The notes under the pieces were generated by a model, which saw only the letters and a list, made by a program, of their open reading frames with translations, ran no database searches and had not been told where the DNA came from. From SZUA-592 sp041556555 (GTDB lineage: Bacteria > Pseudomonadota > Gammaproteobacteria > Eutrophobiales > Eutrophobiaceae), in assembly GCA_041556555.1 (NCBI GenBank), contig JBFFIE010000004.1, positions 29,356-93,355 of the forward strand: a stretch of DNA of 64,000 nucleotides, written 5' to 3'. Positions 54,122-61,808 of this stretch are shown here, in pieces. Both the position numbers and the translations under genes were made by a program. The first letter of the stretch is position 1. The number at the start of each line of letters is the position of its first letter.

Positions 54122-55420
54122 ATGCCTGACACGGTAACGATCATAGACAATAAAACGGGGAAAAAAATTGAGTGTCCGGTACTGGAGGGCACTTATGGCG
54201 CACCGGTCATCGATACCAAGTACCTCTATAGCGAGCTGGGCATGTTCACTTTTGATCCCGGCTTTTTAACGACCGCTTCCTGCCGGAGCGCAATCACTTA
54301 CCTCGACGGCGAAAAGGGTATTCTCCTGCATCGCGGTTACCCAATCGAGCAACTGGCTGAACACAGCAATTACCTGGAGGTATGTTACCTGCTGCTCTAC
54401 GGGGAGCTGCCGACAAAGACCCAGTTCGATGATTTCAAGCAGGAGCTGGGCCGGCGTAATCTGGTGCACGAACACCTGGAGCGGTTTTATACCGGCTACC
54501 GTTACGACGCCCATCCCATGTCGATACTGATCGGCATCACCGGTGCCTTGTCGTCCTACTATCACGAGGCCCTCGACATTAATGATCCCGAGGACCGGTA
54601 CCTGACGGCTAAGCGCGTGATCGCCAAAATGCCAATCCTGGCCGCGCACTGTTACAAACACGCCATGGGCCATCCGTTTGTATATTCCAGGGATGATCTG
54701 GGTTATATCGAGAATTTCCTGAACATGATGTTCTCATTACCCAATCGCCCCTACGTACCCAATGAGACAGCCATACGGGCACTGGACCTGTTGATGATCC
54801 TGCATGCCGATCACGAACAGAATGCCTCGACCTCGACTGTGCGCCTCTCCGGCAGTGCCGAGGCCAACCCGTTTGCCTGCATCGCGGCCGGTATCGTGAC
54901 GCTGTGGGGCAGGGCGCACGGCGGTGCCAACGAGGCCGTGCTGCGCATGCTGGGTGAGATTGAGGACCCGAAAAATATCCCGCAGTTCATTGCCCGTGCC
55001 AAGGACAAAGACGATCCCTTCCGCCTGATGGGCTTCGGCCACCGCGTCTATAAAAATTACGATCCCAGGGCCAAGATCATTCGCAAGGTCTGTCATGATC
55101 TCCTGGAAGAGATCGATACTGTGGACCAGCCCTTATTCGATACAGCCATGCAACTCGAGGACATTGCCTTGAAAGATGAATATTTCATCGAGCGCAAGCT
55201 ATACCCCAACGTCGATTTTTATTCCGGCATCATCCTCAAGGCACTGGGCATTCCTACCACCATGTACACGGTTATGTTTGCGCTGGCCCGGTCGGCCGGC
55301 TGGATAACACAGTGGCTGGAAATGATGGAAGACCCGGATTTCCGGATCGGCAGGCCCCGCCAGTTGTATATCGGCGAGCAAACCAGAGATTACGTTCCGA
55401 TGAATAAACGGGGCAGGTAA
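54122..55420 (+). CDS. gltA: Citrate synthase
   Basis: Condenses oxaloacetate and acetyl-CoA to citrate, 432 residues. The start is ATG 54122 (MPDTVTIIDNKTGKKI), preceded by GGGGGA; an in-frame ATG at 54044 adds a segment with no family similarity. Active-site residues: His in LHADHEQNASTS, His/Gly loop in GRAHGGANEAVLRML (about 288-302) and GFGHRVYKNYDPRAKI (about 326-341), plus the Asp in PNVDFYSGIILKALG. Type I, NADH-sensitive hexameric form by length and the ELGMFTFDPGFLTTASC N-terminal region. Divergent from sucA; mdh follows. Confidence 0.95.
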   Translation: MPDTVTIIDNKTGKKIECPVLEGTYGAPVIDTKYLYSELGMFTFDPGFLTTASCRSAITYLDGEKGILLHRGYPIEQLAEHSNYLEVCYLLLYGELPTKTQFDDFKQELGRRNLVHEHLERFYTGYRYDAHPMSILIGITGALSSYYHEALDINDPEDRYLTAKRVIAKMPILAAHCYKHAMGHPFVYSRDDLGYIENFLNMMFSLPNRPYVPNETAIRALDLLMILHADHEQNASTSTVRLSGSAEANPFACIAAGIVTLWGRAHGGANEAVLRMLGEIEDPKNIPQFIARAKDKDDPFRLMGFGHRVYKNYDPRAKIIRKVCHDLLEEIDTVDQPLFDTAMQLEDIALKDEYFIERKLYPNVDFYSGIILKALGIPTTMYTVMFALARSAGWITQWLEMMEDPDFRIGRPRQLYIGEQTRDYVPMNKRGR

Positions 55421-55468
55421 CATATATTTATTATTAAACGACAAGATGATTAAGAGGGAGCAGAAGTT

Positions 55469-56449
55469 ATGAAGTCACCCGTTCGTGTAGCGGTTACAGG
55501 TGCCGCGGGCCAGATCGGCTATTCATTATTGTTTCGGATTGCCTCCGGTGAAATGCTGGGCAAGGACCAGCCGCTCATCCTGCAAATGCTGGAAATCACC
55601 CCCGCCATGAAGGCACTGGAAGGTGTCGCCATGGAAATTGACGATTGCGCGTTTCCACTGGTCTCGGAGTATGTGTTAACCGATGATGCCAATGCGGCCT
55701 TCAAGGACATTGAATATGCCCTGCTGGTCGGTTCCAAGCCGCGCGGGCCGGGCATGGAACGCAGTGATCTGCTGGCAGCCAATGGCGGCATCTTCAAGGT
55801 ACAGGGCGAGGCACTGAATAAAAATGCCAGCCGGGATGTGAAAGTCGTAGTCGTGGGTAACCCCGCCAACACCAACGCCCACACCGCCATGGTCAGTGCC
55901 CCGGACCTTAATCCGGGAAACTTCTCGGCGCTGACCCGACTGGACCATAACCGGGCGCTGGCACAACTGGCTGCGAAAACCGGTTCGGCCGTCAGTGATA
56001 TCAAGAAGATGACCATCTGGGGGAACCATTCTACGACCCAGTATCCGGACATCAGTCATTGCACCGTGGGCGGCAAACCGGCAAAAGACCTCGTTGACGC
56101 CAGTTGGTATGAAAAAGAATACATTCCCCGTGTCGCCAAGCGTGGAGCCGAGATCATTGATGCACGCGGTGCTTCCAGTGCCGCATCTGCGGCTAACGGT
56201 GCAATCAATCACATTCACGACTGGGTGATGGGAACACCGAAAGACGACTGGGTCAGCATGGCCGTGCCCAGTGACGGCAGTTACGATATCCCGGAAGGCC
56301 TGATGTACTCGTTCCCGGTTACCTGCAAGGGAGGAAAGTATTCCATTGTCCAGGGACTGGAGATTGATGACTTCAGTCGTGGCAAGATGGACGCCACGCA
56401 AAAGGAACTGGAAGAAGAAAAGGACATGGTCGCCAGCATGTTGAAGTAA
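55469..56449 (+). CDS. mdh: Malate dehydrogenase
   Basis: Oxidises malate to oxaloacetate, 326 residues. NAD motif VTGAAGQIGYSLLFRIASG (about 8-26), the substrate-binding Arg in GSKPRGPGMERSDLLAANG (about 90-108), TRLDHNRAL and the proton-relay His in WGNHSTTQYPDIS (about 186-198). The motif LEGVAMEIDDCAFPL marks the cytosolic-like/bacterial cMDH group rather than the E. coli type. SD GAGGGAG before ATG 55469. A terminator follows at 56464-56492. Confidence 0.95.
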   Translation: MKSPVRVAVTGAAGQIGYSLLFRIASGEMLGKDQPLILQMLEITPAMKALEGVAMEIDDCAFPLVSEYVLTDDANAAFKDIEYALLVGSKPRGPGMERSDLLAANGGIFKVQGEALNKNASRDVKVVVVGNPANTNAHTAMVSAPDLNPGNFSALTRLDHNRALAQLAAKTGSAVSDIKKMTIWGNHSTTQYPDISHCTVGGKPAKDLVDASWYEKEYIPRVAKRGAEIIDARGASSAASAANGAINHIHDWVMGTPKDDWVSMAVPSDGSYDIPEGLMYSFPVTCKGGKYSIVQGLEIDDFSRGKMDATQKELEEEKDMVASMLK

Positions 56450-56463
56450 GATTTTTTATTCGT

Positions 56464-56492
56464 AAAAAAGGCCGCCCTAGAGCGGCCTTTTT
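56464..56492 (+). terminator. Rho-independent terminator after mdh
   Basis: AAAAAGGCCGC (56465-56475) pairs with GCGGCCTTTTT (56482-56492), a perfect 11-bp stem with a 6-base loop and T-run. It also suits the convergent DUF2938 gene on the minus strand. Confidence 0.85.
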
Positions 56493-56513
56493 GTTTGAAA
56501 AAAATTGCAGCGG

Positions 56514-57008
56514 TTACAAGTTAAATACTGATATATCCAGTAACCACCAGCCAAGATACATGCCCATGCCAAAAACGATATGCACTGACACATTTATCCC
56601 GCGAGTTAACCACGGTTTCGGGGCATAGCGGGCAAAAATCCCTAACCCTAGTCCTGGTTGCATAATGAACCAGGGGGCCACCAGTAAGACAAGACTGAAT
56701 ATGATTGCAGAGACGACGCTGGGAGTACGATTTAAAACGGTAAAAATGAACCAGAGATACGCGATACCGTATAGCAATCCAATCACATAGTGGGTCAGCC
56801 AACCCAATGCTTTCTCGCTGGCAACCGGCTCTACTTCGTTGATTGCTTGATGCACGAACTGGCCGCTATGAAAATGCCCGACCCATCGACCTACCATAGC
56901 CCAGTTAGTTGTTGGAAGCTTGAAAAAAAACTTGAGAACCAGCGCCCATACATCGATCAGGACTGTCGCCAGTAGCCCAATGAAGATTCCCTGTAAAAAG
57001 ATACTCAT
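56514..57008 (-). CDS. DUF2938 family membrane protein
   Basis: A 164-residue polytopic membrane protein from ATG 57008 (the codon before is GTG). Segments: SIFLQGIFIGLLATVLIDVW (about 2-21), THYVIGLLYGIAYLWFIFTV (about 72-91), SVVSAIIFSLVLLVAPWFIM (about 97-116) and INVSVHIVFGMGMYLGWWLL (about 137-156). The order and LLATVLIDVWALVLKF, WVGHFHSGQFVH and PGLGLGIFARYAPKP match DUF2938. Function unknown. Head-to-tail after the VanX-like gene at 57742, 38 bp away. Confidence 0.85.
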   Translation of the reverse strand: MSIFLQGIFIGLLATVLIDVWALVLKFFFKLPTTNWAMVGRWVGHFHSGQFVHQAINEVEPVASEKALGWLTHYVIGLLYGIAYLWFIFTVLNRTPSVVSAIIFSLVLLVAPWFIMQPGLGLGIFARYAPKPWLTRGINVSVHIVFGMGMYLGWWLLDISVFNL

Positions 57009-57046
57009 CACTCTCTCGTACCGTAGATAGATTGATAATTTGCAGG

Positions 57047-57742
57047 CTAATGAATTCTGAAATCAAAATACGTGTCGGGGTACGGTTCATTCCTGAGCGT
57101 AAAGTGCCACCATTCTTCCTTGAGATTCTTGAAGCCGTTACTTTCCATGATGTTTTTCAAAGCCATTCTATTATTTAATTGAGATTGGCTGATGCGACTG
57201 TTGACTGTGTGGGAGAGCGGATCGAAAAAATCAAAGCCTGTTCCCATGTCCAGTTCCTGGTTGCTGTTTAAATCCATGATGGTCAGATCGATCGTACTGC
57301 CCCGGCTGTGACCGGATTTTGCGGCAATATAACCATCCCTGAACAGGTTCTTTCTATCAATTGACGGATAAAATTCAGATTTCATTTTCTGATCAGAAAG
57401 CTCTTTTGCCCACCTCACGAAATGATCGACAGCCCGCTGCGGCCGGTAGCAATCAAAAATCTTCAGTGACTGTTGATTGCGTTCAAGTTCCTCTTGAACC
57501 TTCTTGAGTGCAATTGCCGCTTCTTTTGTAAGGAAGCATTTCGGCGCATCGTAACCGTTGATTCTTGAACCAACAAAATTATGGGTCGTGTAATATCGGA
57601 TATCGAGATGAACGGTAGGGATAATTTCTTTAACGTCTACAAACCCATCAATCGTTGCGAATGCATTGATTTGCCTGTTTCCCGCACAGGCACTTGTGAG
57701 AATAATCACAGCACACAGAAACAGGGGCAAAAAGTTCTTCAT
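57047..57742 (-). CDS. D-Ala-D-Ala dipeptidase (VanX/DdpX-like) lipoprotein
   Basis: Zinc D,D-dipeptidase of 231 residues from ATG 57742 (earlier in-frame Met codons run into the VIT gene). Signal MKNFLPLFLCAVIILTSAC with lipobox TSAC at Cys19, so it is membrane-anchored. Zinc ligands and catalytic Glu fit VanX exactly in spacing: His145 and Asp152 in SGHSRGSTID, Glu210 and His213 in EEWWHF, and Arg100 in CYRPQRA. VanX cleaves D-Ala-D-Ala; in Gram-negatives such enzymes recycle peptidoglycan fragments. No vanA/vanH partner is present, so glycopeptide resistance is not suggested. Confidence 0.9.
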   Translation of the reverse strand: MKNFLPLFLCAVIILTSACAGNRQINAFATIDGFVDVKEIIPTVHLDIRYYTTHNFVGSRINGYDAPKCFLTKEAAIALKKVQEELERNQQSLKIFDCYRPQRAVDHFVRWAKELSDQKMKSEFYPSIDRKNLFRDGYIAAKSGHSRGSTIDLTIMDLNSNQELDMGTGFDFFDPLSHTVNSRISQSQLNNRMALKNIMESNGFKNLKEEWWHFTLRNEPYPDTYFDFRIH

Positions 57743-57779
57743 ATAATACCCAGGCATCATTTCAGGCAGATAACGGCCA

Positions 57780-58541
57780 TCATACCGGCCCAACTTCAAA
57801 GAGAGTTCTTAACAGGTAGCCAACGAGAAAAGCCAGCGCTGCGGCTCCGCCACCTGTTAAAAGAGTACTGATCCCGGATCGAAGTACAGGTTTGGAGAAG
57901 ACCCGGCTTTTCATTGCACCGATAGAAAAGAACATTACCGCAGCAAGACAGGCACTTAATATAAACTGGGAGCCCTTTTCTAATGCAGGTATCAGGAAAG
58001 GGATTAAGGGTATTGAACCAACAAACAAGAATGAACCGAATGTTGTAATGGCTGCCTTGACCGGATCTTTTCCTGTTTTCTGGACTCCATGCTCTTCAGT
58101 CAGCATGGTATCAATCCATAAGCGCCGGTCAGAACTTATGGTGTCAACAATTTTCTCCAGCACATTCCCGGAAAAGCCTTTCTTTTTAAATATCTGGCGT
58201 ATCTCTTCCCGTTCACCAATCGGAATCTTTTCTATATGCTCTTGTTCAGATACTCGCAGGCTTTGTATAAATTCCCTGGCGGCCTTGATGGATTCATAAT
58301 TGCTAATCGCCATGCTAAAGCCATCAGCCACGAGATTGGCAAACCCCAGCACCAATGCGACAATAGGAGATAATCCAGCGCCAACAACCCCGGATACCAC
58401 TGCAAAGGTGGTTACGCACCCGTCTATTCCTCCCAGAACTGCATCGGATACCACGTTTTGTTTTGCCGGCATCTTCAGGCGTTCTCTGATTACCTCTGGA
58501 CGATGTTCCTCGGCAAGTTTTTTTTCTACGTCACGGCTCAT
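57780..58541 (-). CDS. VIT1/CCC1 family (DUF125) transporter-like protein
   Basis: A 253-residue membrane protein of the VIT/CCC1 family that moves iron or manganese across membranes. After a charged N terminus (MSRDVEKKLAEEHRPEVIRE), VVSDAVLGGIDGCVTTFAVVSG (about 30-51) and NLVADGFSMAISNYESIKA (about 69-87) are the conserved helix 1-2 blocks, then an acidic and helical cytoplasmic region (about 90-150) that resembles the metal-binding domain, then three more helices (about 155-253). It ends 38 bp before the VanX-like start and starts 57 bp after the DCC gene. Confidence 0.88.
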   Translation of the reverse strand: MSRDVEKKLAEEHRPEVIRERLKMPAKQNVVSDAVLGGIDGCVTTFAVVSGVVGAGLSPIVALVLGFANLVADGFSMAISNYESIKAAREFIQSLRVSEQEHIEKIPIGEREEIRQIFKKKGFSGNVLEKIVDTISSDRRLWIDTMLTEEHGVQKTGKDPVKAAITTFGSFLFVGSIPLIPFLIPALEKGSQFILSACLAAVMFFSIGAMKSRVFSKPVLRSGISTLLTGGGAAALAFLVGYLLRTLFEVGPV

Positions 58542-58598
58542 AGGTTATATCCAGCGTTACGATTGTTATCCAACCTGGTTGGATTGATATTCGCCAGG

Positions 58599-59006
58599 TC
58601 AAAATCTCTCATTGTTTGGTAATTCCAGGTTATTAATTTTGCTTTTACCCAGTATTTTAAGCAAAAGATTTCTAAAATAACGAAGTATGGGATAAAACCG
58701 CGCGGAAAGTATCCTGGATCTAAATATCCAGTAGTTGAAACGATTGAATATTCCGGAACGACTGCTAATAAGCGCAAGGGAATGAATGGCATCTGAACCA
58801 TAATAAAGCCTGTCATCCATCTTCAGGACCATACCCTGATCGATATCCAGGCCTTTAGCAGTTATCTCATCCATGATATCACTTTTACTTCGTGCATCAA
58901 TGAGTTTGAGATCACCTACAGTTTCACAAATTCGGACAATCTGACAGTAAGCATCACAGACGGGGCATTCCTTATCATAAACAAGCAATATTTCAGGGCG
59001 GTTCAT
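58599..59006 (-). CDS. DCC family thiol-disulfide oxidoreductase-like protein (DUF393)
   Basis: A 135-residue protein with the family motif VYDKECPVCDAYC (about 9-21; D-x-x-C-x-x-C), which resembles thioredoxin-like catalytic sites. The rest holds YYGSDAIHSLALISSRS (about 68-84) and IFNRFNYWIFRSRILSARFYPILRYFRN (C-terminal, strongly basic). Function unknown. Starts 17 bp after a degraded attC-like sequence (59023-59098), so it may once have been a cassette gene. Confidence 0.85.
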   Translation of the reverse strand: MNRPEILLVYDKECPVCDAYCQIVRICETVGDLKLIDARSKSDIMDEITAKGLDIDQGMVLKMDDRLYYGSDAIHSLALISSRSGIFNRFNYWIFRSRILSARFYPILRYFRNLLLKILGKSKINNLELPNNERF

Positions 59007-59022
59007 TCAGATATTTCCAATC

Positions 59023-59098
59023 AGATAACGATTAAGCAATGGGTATTCAGATCCCTTTCAAAAGCATGCCTAATGGCGCCCTTGAGTCGTGCATTGGA
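59023..59098 (-). other. Degraded attC-like sequence before the DCC gene
   Basis: On the minus strand the right end reads GCTTAATC then GTTATCT (59029 to 59023), similar to the TTAGTTAATC-GTTGGTC end at 61100-61106, and the left part holds CACGACTCAAGG, similar to the TCGCTCAAG arm of the intact sites. The left R-site is not clear. Weak remnant; based on similarity to the sites at 60583-63703 only. Confidence 0.25.
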
Positions 59099-59159
59099 TT
59101 GCTCGTTGAATTGAAGGGCTATTTATATTTTTATTTTGTATTGGAACGACATACCCCCA

Positions 59160-59594
59160 TTATCTTGCTGCTTGGCGTGTCTTCCTGTACTTGTGGCATA
59201 CTTTCCAGATTACAATCCAGGATAAGTTCCGTGTTCGGCCCCCCAAGCCTGTGTTCGTACCAGCCCTGTAATCAGCAGTACCGTCTTCAATGCAAAGTTG
59301 CCAGGTGCTGAATCGATCCATGAATACAAAAAATCTAAACTCCTCTCTCACCTCGAATCTGAACTGTCCATCGCCATTGGTGCGTGTCGAAACCTCACTT
59401 TTGAAGGAACAGGTTTCAGTTAATGGATGCTCTATATACACAACGGCATTCTCAACGGGTTTCCCGTTTCGATGAACTTTTCCCGTTATAGTGGGTGAGA
59501 TAATTTCGTGATGCGGAATCGGTGCGCAGGCGTTAAGATTCATCATCAGGATCAATAATGCACCAAATTTCGAGATATGCGATAAATGGATCAT
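59160..59594 (-). CDS. Lipoprotein with carboxypeptidase-regulatory-like domain, probable C-terminal frameshift
   Basis: A 144-residue lipoprotein (signal MIHLSHISKFGALLILMMNLNAC, lipobox LNAC). Mature part: a beta-sandwich like carboxypeptidase regulatory domains (TGKVHRNGKPVENAVVYIEHP, VSTRTNGDGQFRFEVREEF). In the annotated frame the end is basic and unlike the family. The +1/-1 alternative frame after about codon 108 reads WYEHRLGGPNTELILDCNL to TAA 59131, which looks like a genuine end, so a frameshift near 59262-59275 is likely (or a sequence error). It overlaps the next gene by 4 bp (ATGA), which argues against two separate cassettes. Confidence 0.6.
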   Translation of the reverse strand: MIHLSHISKFGALLILMMNLNACAPIPHHEIISPTITGKVHRNGKPVENAVVYIEHPLTETCSFKSEVSTRTNGDGQFRFEVREEFRFFVFMDRFSTWQLCIEDGTADYRAGTNTGLGGRTRNLSWIVIWKVCHKYRKTRQAAR

Positions 59595-60118
59595 TTTAAC
59601 AATTGATTCACCGGGGCATTCACATCCAGCAGGCGGTCGCCCTGGGTATCACCAATCACAGGCAGATTTTTGTCCAATAAACCCATTTGCATCAGGACTG
59701 TGGCCTGGTCCCAGTAAATATGTTCCGAGCTGATCTTACCGTTCTCAAACGAAATGATGCCCACATGAGGTACGATCAGTCGACGTCCGGTTGCCTCGAT
59801 ACCGGGTGCAAACCACTCCATACGTACGGTGTGAGTGAATCGAAGGATAAATTCATCAATCAGACGGTTCTGTCCCACACTGCGCGAAAGTAACTGCAAC
59901 TCGACGTCGGCCGGCATTTGCGGAATGAAGATTTCCTTGTAGAACTTTCGCAATTCACTTTTCCCTGTCGCGCCTGTGTTGACCGGGACATGGATTAGCA
60001 CTGGATGATCCGTCATCGTGGCGATAGCAGCATCTGCATCCTTTAGTTCGAACTCAGCGGCCGTGTGCGCCTCCCAGACCTCAATCAGTGCTTTTTCAGT
60101 ATCGCTGTAGCGAGTCAT
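59591..60118 (-). CDS. SnoaL-like/NTF2-like protein
   Basis: A 175-residue protein of the nuclear-transport-factor-2-like superfamily, with the cone-shaped fold inferred from SDTEKALIEVWEAHTAAEFELKDADAAIATM and later RLIDEFILRFTHTVRMEWFAPGIEATGRRLIVP, a long helix-strand alternation and MxWxxxG-type pocket. SnoaL-like members include aldol cyclases and many with no known role, so none is assigned. It overlaps the lipoprotein gene by ATGA and begins 35 bp after a weak attC-like sequence (60153-60215). Confidence 0.75.
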   Translation of the reverse strand: MTRYSDTEKALIEVWEAHTAAEFELKDADAAIATMTDHPVLIHVPVNTGATGKSELRKFYKEIFIPQMPADVELQLLSRSVGQNRLIDEFILRFTHTVRMEWFAPGIEATGRRLIVPHVGIISFENGKISSEHIYWDQATVLMQMGLLDKNLPVIGDTQGDRLLDVNAPVNQLLK

Positions 60119-60152
60119 TTACGGAATTATTCCTTGTGAATGCTACGTTGCC

Positions 60153-60215
60153 GCATAAAGATAAAGTTAATATGTGCGTGCTTTTTGCACGTTGTTCTTG
60201 AGCTGTCTGTTATGA
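60153..60215 (-). other. Weak attC-like site after the tautomerase-like cassette gene
   Basis: Minus strand: TCATAAC (60215-60209, R''-like), AGCTCAAG arm, hairpin CGTGC-A5-GCACG, then TTTATGC (60159-60153, R'-like). It follows the 60225 stop by 9 bp, where attC is expected. Both R-boxes deviate from consensus. Confidence 0.4.
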
Positions 60216-60224
60216 TTTCTTTGG

Positions 60225-60554
60225 TTACCATTTCATTTCTTGTCCCTCTTCGACCACCAAGCCTGAACTAACTATGTTGGTAACTATGTGAACCTGAGTT
60301 AATGCAACATTAAAACTCTTTGCGAGGGCTCTAGCTAAGCCTGTTTGAATTGCTGAAATATCTGAAGCTGTCCAAATTGATGGCAACAATAAATTTGCCA
60401 TGACTGAGTATTGATTCCCTAATTGTTGATTGCTGGTAATGATATTGACTGTCATGTGGTCCGAGGAATTGCCAGATTCACTGGCCCATAACTCGACGAG
60501 ATTACCTGAGCTTTGTTGGCAATCTGGAGTCACTATACAGTTAGCGATTGGCAT
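60225..60554 (-). CDS. Tautomerase-superfamily-like cassette protein
   Basis: A 109-residue protein from ATG 60554 (SD AGGTGAG five bases upstream; an in-frame GTG lies three codons earlier). It begins MPIANCIVTPD; removal of Met would leave Pro at position 1, the catalytic nucleophile position of tautomerases, and NLLLPSIWTASDISAIQTGLARAL-like helix, NIITSNQQLG and VHIVTNIVSSG follow the same beta-alpha-beta order. It is longer than a 4-oxalocrotonate tautomerase (about 62), closer to MIF-like sizes. Fold and any activity are inferred; I do not know its substrate. Confidence 0.6.
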   Translation of the reverse strand: MPIANCIVTPDCQQSSGNLVELWASESGNSSDHMTVNIITSNQQLGNQYSVMANLLLPSIWTASDISAIQTGLARALAKSFNVALTQVHIVTNIVSSGLVVEEGQEMKW

Positions 60555-60582
60555 TGAACTCACCTCTATGCTTGCAAAAACT

Positions 60583-60634
60583 AAATAACGACTGAGCTAA
60601 GGGGCGACGGTTCGTCTCCACCGATATGTTGGCC
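60583..60634 (-). other. attC site after the DsrE-like cassette gene
   Basis: Minus strand: R'' GGCCAAC (60634-60628), ATATCGGTGGAGACG, right arm CGCCCCTTAGCTCAGTC, R' GTTATTT (60589-60583). About 52 bp. The right arm CCCCTTAGCTCA is very like known attC arms. R' has two mismatches to GTTRRRY. Confidence 0.7.
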
Positions 60635-60682
60635 CAAAGGTTCATGCCAATTCTGCCCCCGGCAGGTGTCTGGTGCTTGTTC

Positions 60683-61051
60683 TCAGAAACTCAAGGTCGC
60701 TGCGCCTTGCTTGATCAATTCATGCATCGCGCCTGATCCGGTGATGACCACACCTTCAAGCAAATCCTCCTGCGAGTAGCCCCGCACCTTTGCACACGGG
60801 GGACAGACCAAGATTGTGCATCCGCTGTCTCTCACCTTTTGGATCATGTCCTTCATTGGCGGATCCATTGGATTCAGATGCACTGAGTCAGCCGCCCCTT
60901 TCCTTACCCAGTCCACGGCTGAACTTGTCAGGAATACCGTAACTTCAAGACCTGAGTTAATACCACCGTTAGCGATGCTCCAGGCTACTGAAGCACGTTC
61001 GTCATCCAATCCATGAGTGATTACGATCACCAGTTTCTTCTTCTCTGCCAT
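60683..61051 (-). CDS. DsrE/DsrF-like protein (cassette gene)
   Basis: A 122-residue protein from ATG 61051 (SD AAAGGAG, the clearest in the array). The DsrE-family blocks are KKLVIVITHGLDDERASVAWSIANGG at the N terminus, TVFLTSSAVDWVRKGAAD and SGCTILVCPPCAKVRGY with three Cys (78, 83, 86), then LLEGVVITGSGAMHEL. DsrE-like proteins take part in sulfur transfer (TusBCD, DsrEFH) or are peroxiredoxin-like stress proteins (YchN-like); a sulfur role would suit a sulfur oxidiser but is not shown. Cys83-Cys86 forms CPPC, a redox-type pair. Confidence 0.85.
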   Translation of the reverse strand: MAEKKKLVIVITHGLDDERASVAWSIANGGINSGLEVTVFLTSSAVDWVRKGAADSVHLNPMDPPMKDMIQKVRDSGCTILVCPPCAKVRGYSQEDLLEGVVITGSGAMHELIKQGAATLSF

Positions 61052-61099
61052 GACAATCTCCTTTCTTGTTGAGGGTTTCCGAGTCAAGATACTCCAATT

Positions 61100-61161
61100 G
61101 ACCAACGATTAACTAAGGGGCGCCGCTGGGCAGCGTCCCGGACTTGAGCGATTTGTTAAGT
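61100..61161 (-). other. attC site after the two-helix membrane cassette gene
   Basis: Minus strand: R'' ACTTAAC (61161-61155), AAATCGCTCAAG left arm, GACGCTGCCCAGCGGCGCC stem, right arm CCCCTTAGTTAATC, R' GTTGGTC (61106-61100). 62 bp. The left arm and GCTGCCCAGCGGC hairpin are canonical. R' has one mismatch. Confidence 0.8.
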
Positions 61162-61172
61162 AGCGATACCAA

Positions 61173-61451
61173 TCAGGTTCTCTTCAATCTCAAGCCACCG
61201 AATAACAAGTAAATAATAAGAGTATTAACCAGAACGCAGGCGAATCCCACCATGGGGCCAAGCCAAGCTTGTGGTACAAGAGCTAACCACGGCATTGCGA
61301 ATGGCAACAACAGAATTCCCGACTCGCCCGAGTCGGCAGGGTTCTTTGACGCAATGAAAAACACCCAGGCTAGGAGTACCAAAAATAGAAGCAGGAACAA
61401 CCCTGCAGCAATGAAGCCACCTCGTGAATGTTTGAGTACAAGCTTCACCAC
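61173..61451 (-). CDS. Small membrane protein (cassette gene)
   Basis: A 92-residue protein starting GTG 61451, seven bases after a degenerate R' site. Two hydrophobic helices: FIAAGLFLLLFLVLLAWVFFIA (about 13-34) and PMVGFACVLVNTLIIYLLFG (about 65-84), with a middle hydrophobic stretch SGILLLPFAMPWLAL (about 44-58). Basic N terminus (MVKLVLKHSRGG), basic C terminus (GLRLKRT), consistent with a cytoplasmic-in orientation at both ends. I do not recognise a named family, though small membrane proteins with SGILLLPFAMPW are common in cassettes. No signal-peptide cleavage site. Confidence 0.65.
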   Translation of the reverse strand: MVKLVLKHSRGGFIAAGLFLLLFLVLLAWVFFIASKNPADSGESGILLLPFAMPWLALVPQAWLGPMVGFACVLVNTLIIYLLFGGLRLKRT

Positions 61452-61457
61452 TGAGCC

Positions 61458-61520
61458 GCCTACCTGCCAAGCTGAGAGGTCGCCGCGAAGCAGTGGTTCC
61501 TCTTAAACGTATCATCATGT
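61458..61520 (-). other. Degenerate attC site after the DUF5062 cassette gene
   Basis: Minus strand: the left arm TTTAAGAGG, ACTGCTTCGCGGC stem, right arm CCTCTCAGCTTGG and R' GGTAGGC (61464-61458); R'' is eroded (ACATGAT, 61520-61514, in place of ACCTAAC). It matches the arms of the site at 63647-63703 (TCAAGAGG, CCTCAGCTCAACC). Confidence 0.6.
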
Positions 61521-61534
61521 GGCAGATTCATCCG

Positions 61535-61774
61535 TTAATCTTTTTGCTTTGATGCCCAAATAGCCAATCGATGTCGAATGGTTTCCTGGGAAACCTGGAG
61601 TTCAGGAAGAGGCTGAATCATCTTGTCATGGACAAGTAGTCGATAAATATACTCCAGTTTTTCGTTCGCGGAATCTGTTGGCTCGAACTCAACGACACCT
61701 CGTTTTTCACCGTAAGCAACGCCAAGGGCGATCGCCTTCTTAACCAGTTCTTTCTCGTTTTTTAGCTTCTTCAT
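61535..61774 (-). CDS. DUF5062 family protein (cassette gene)
   Basis: A 79-residue cytoplasmic protein of the DUF5062 family. It begins MKKLKNEKELVKKAIALGVAYGEKRG and contains YIYRLLVHDKMIQPLPE (about 43-59), the family hallmark, ending IRHRLAIWASKQKD. The family occurs in Vibrio and other gammaproteobacteria and has no known function. Starts at ATG 61774, 34 bases after R' of the next attC (61815). Confidence 0.85.
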   Translation of the reverse strand: MKKLKNEKELVKKAIALGVAYGEKRGVVEFEPTDSANEKLEYIYRLLVHDKMIQPLPELQVSQETIRHRLAIWASKQKD

Positions 61775-61808
61775 TGAACTCTAAGTAATTCAGTCTATTT
61801 AATTTGCT

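Noticed and set aside
57047..57742. VanX-like gene as part of a vancomycin-resistance cluster
   Set aside because: No vanH or vanA partner is present, the protein is a lipoprotein, and glycopeptides do not normally act on Gram-negative cells; a recycling role is more likely.
58542..58598. Palindrome CCAACCAGGTTGG between the VIT and DCC genes as an attC site
   Set aside because: It lacks the paired R'' and R' boxes and the shared arms; it is a simple dyad.
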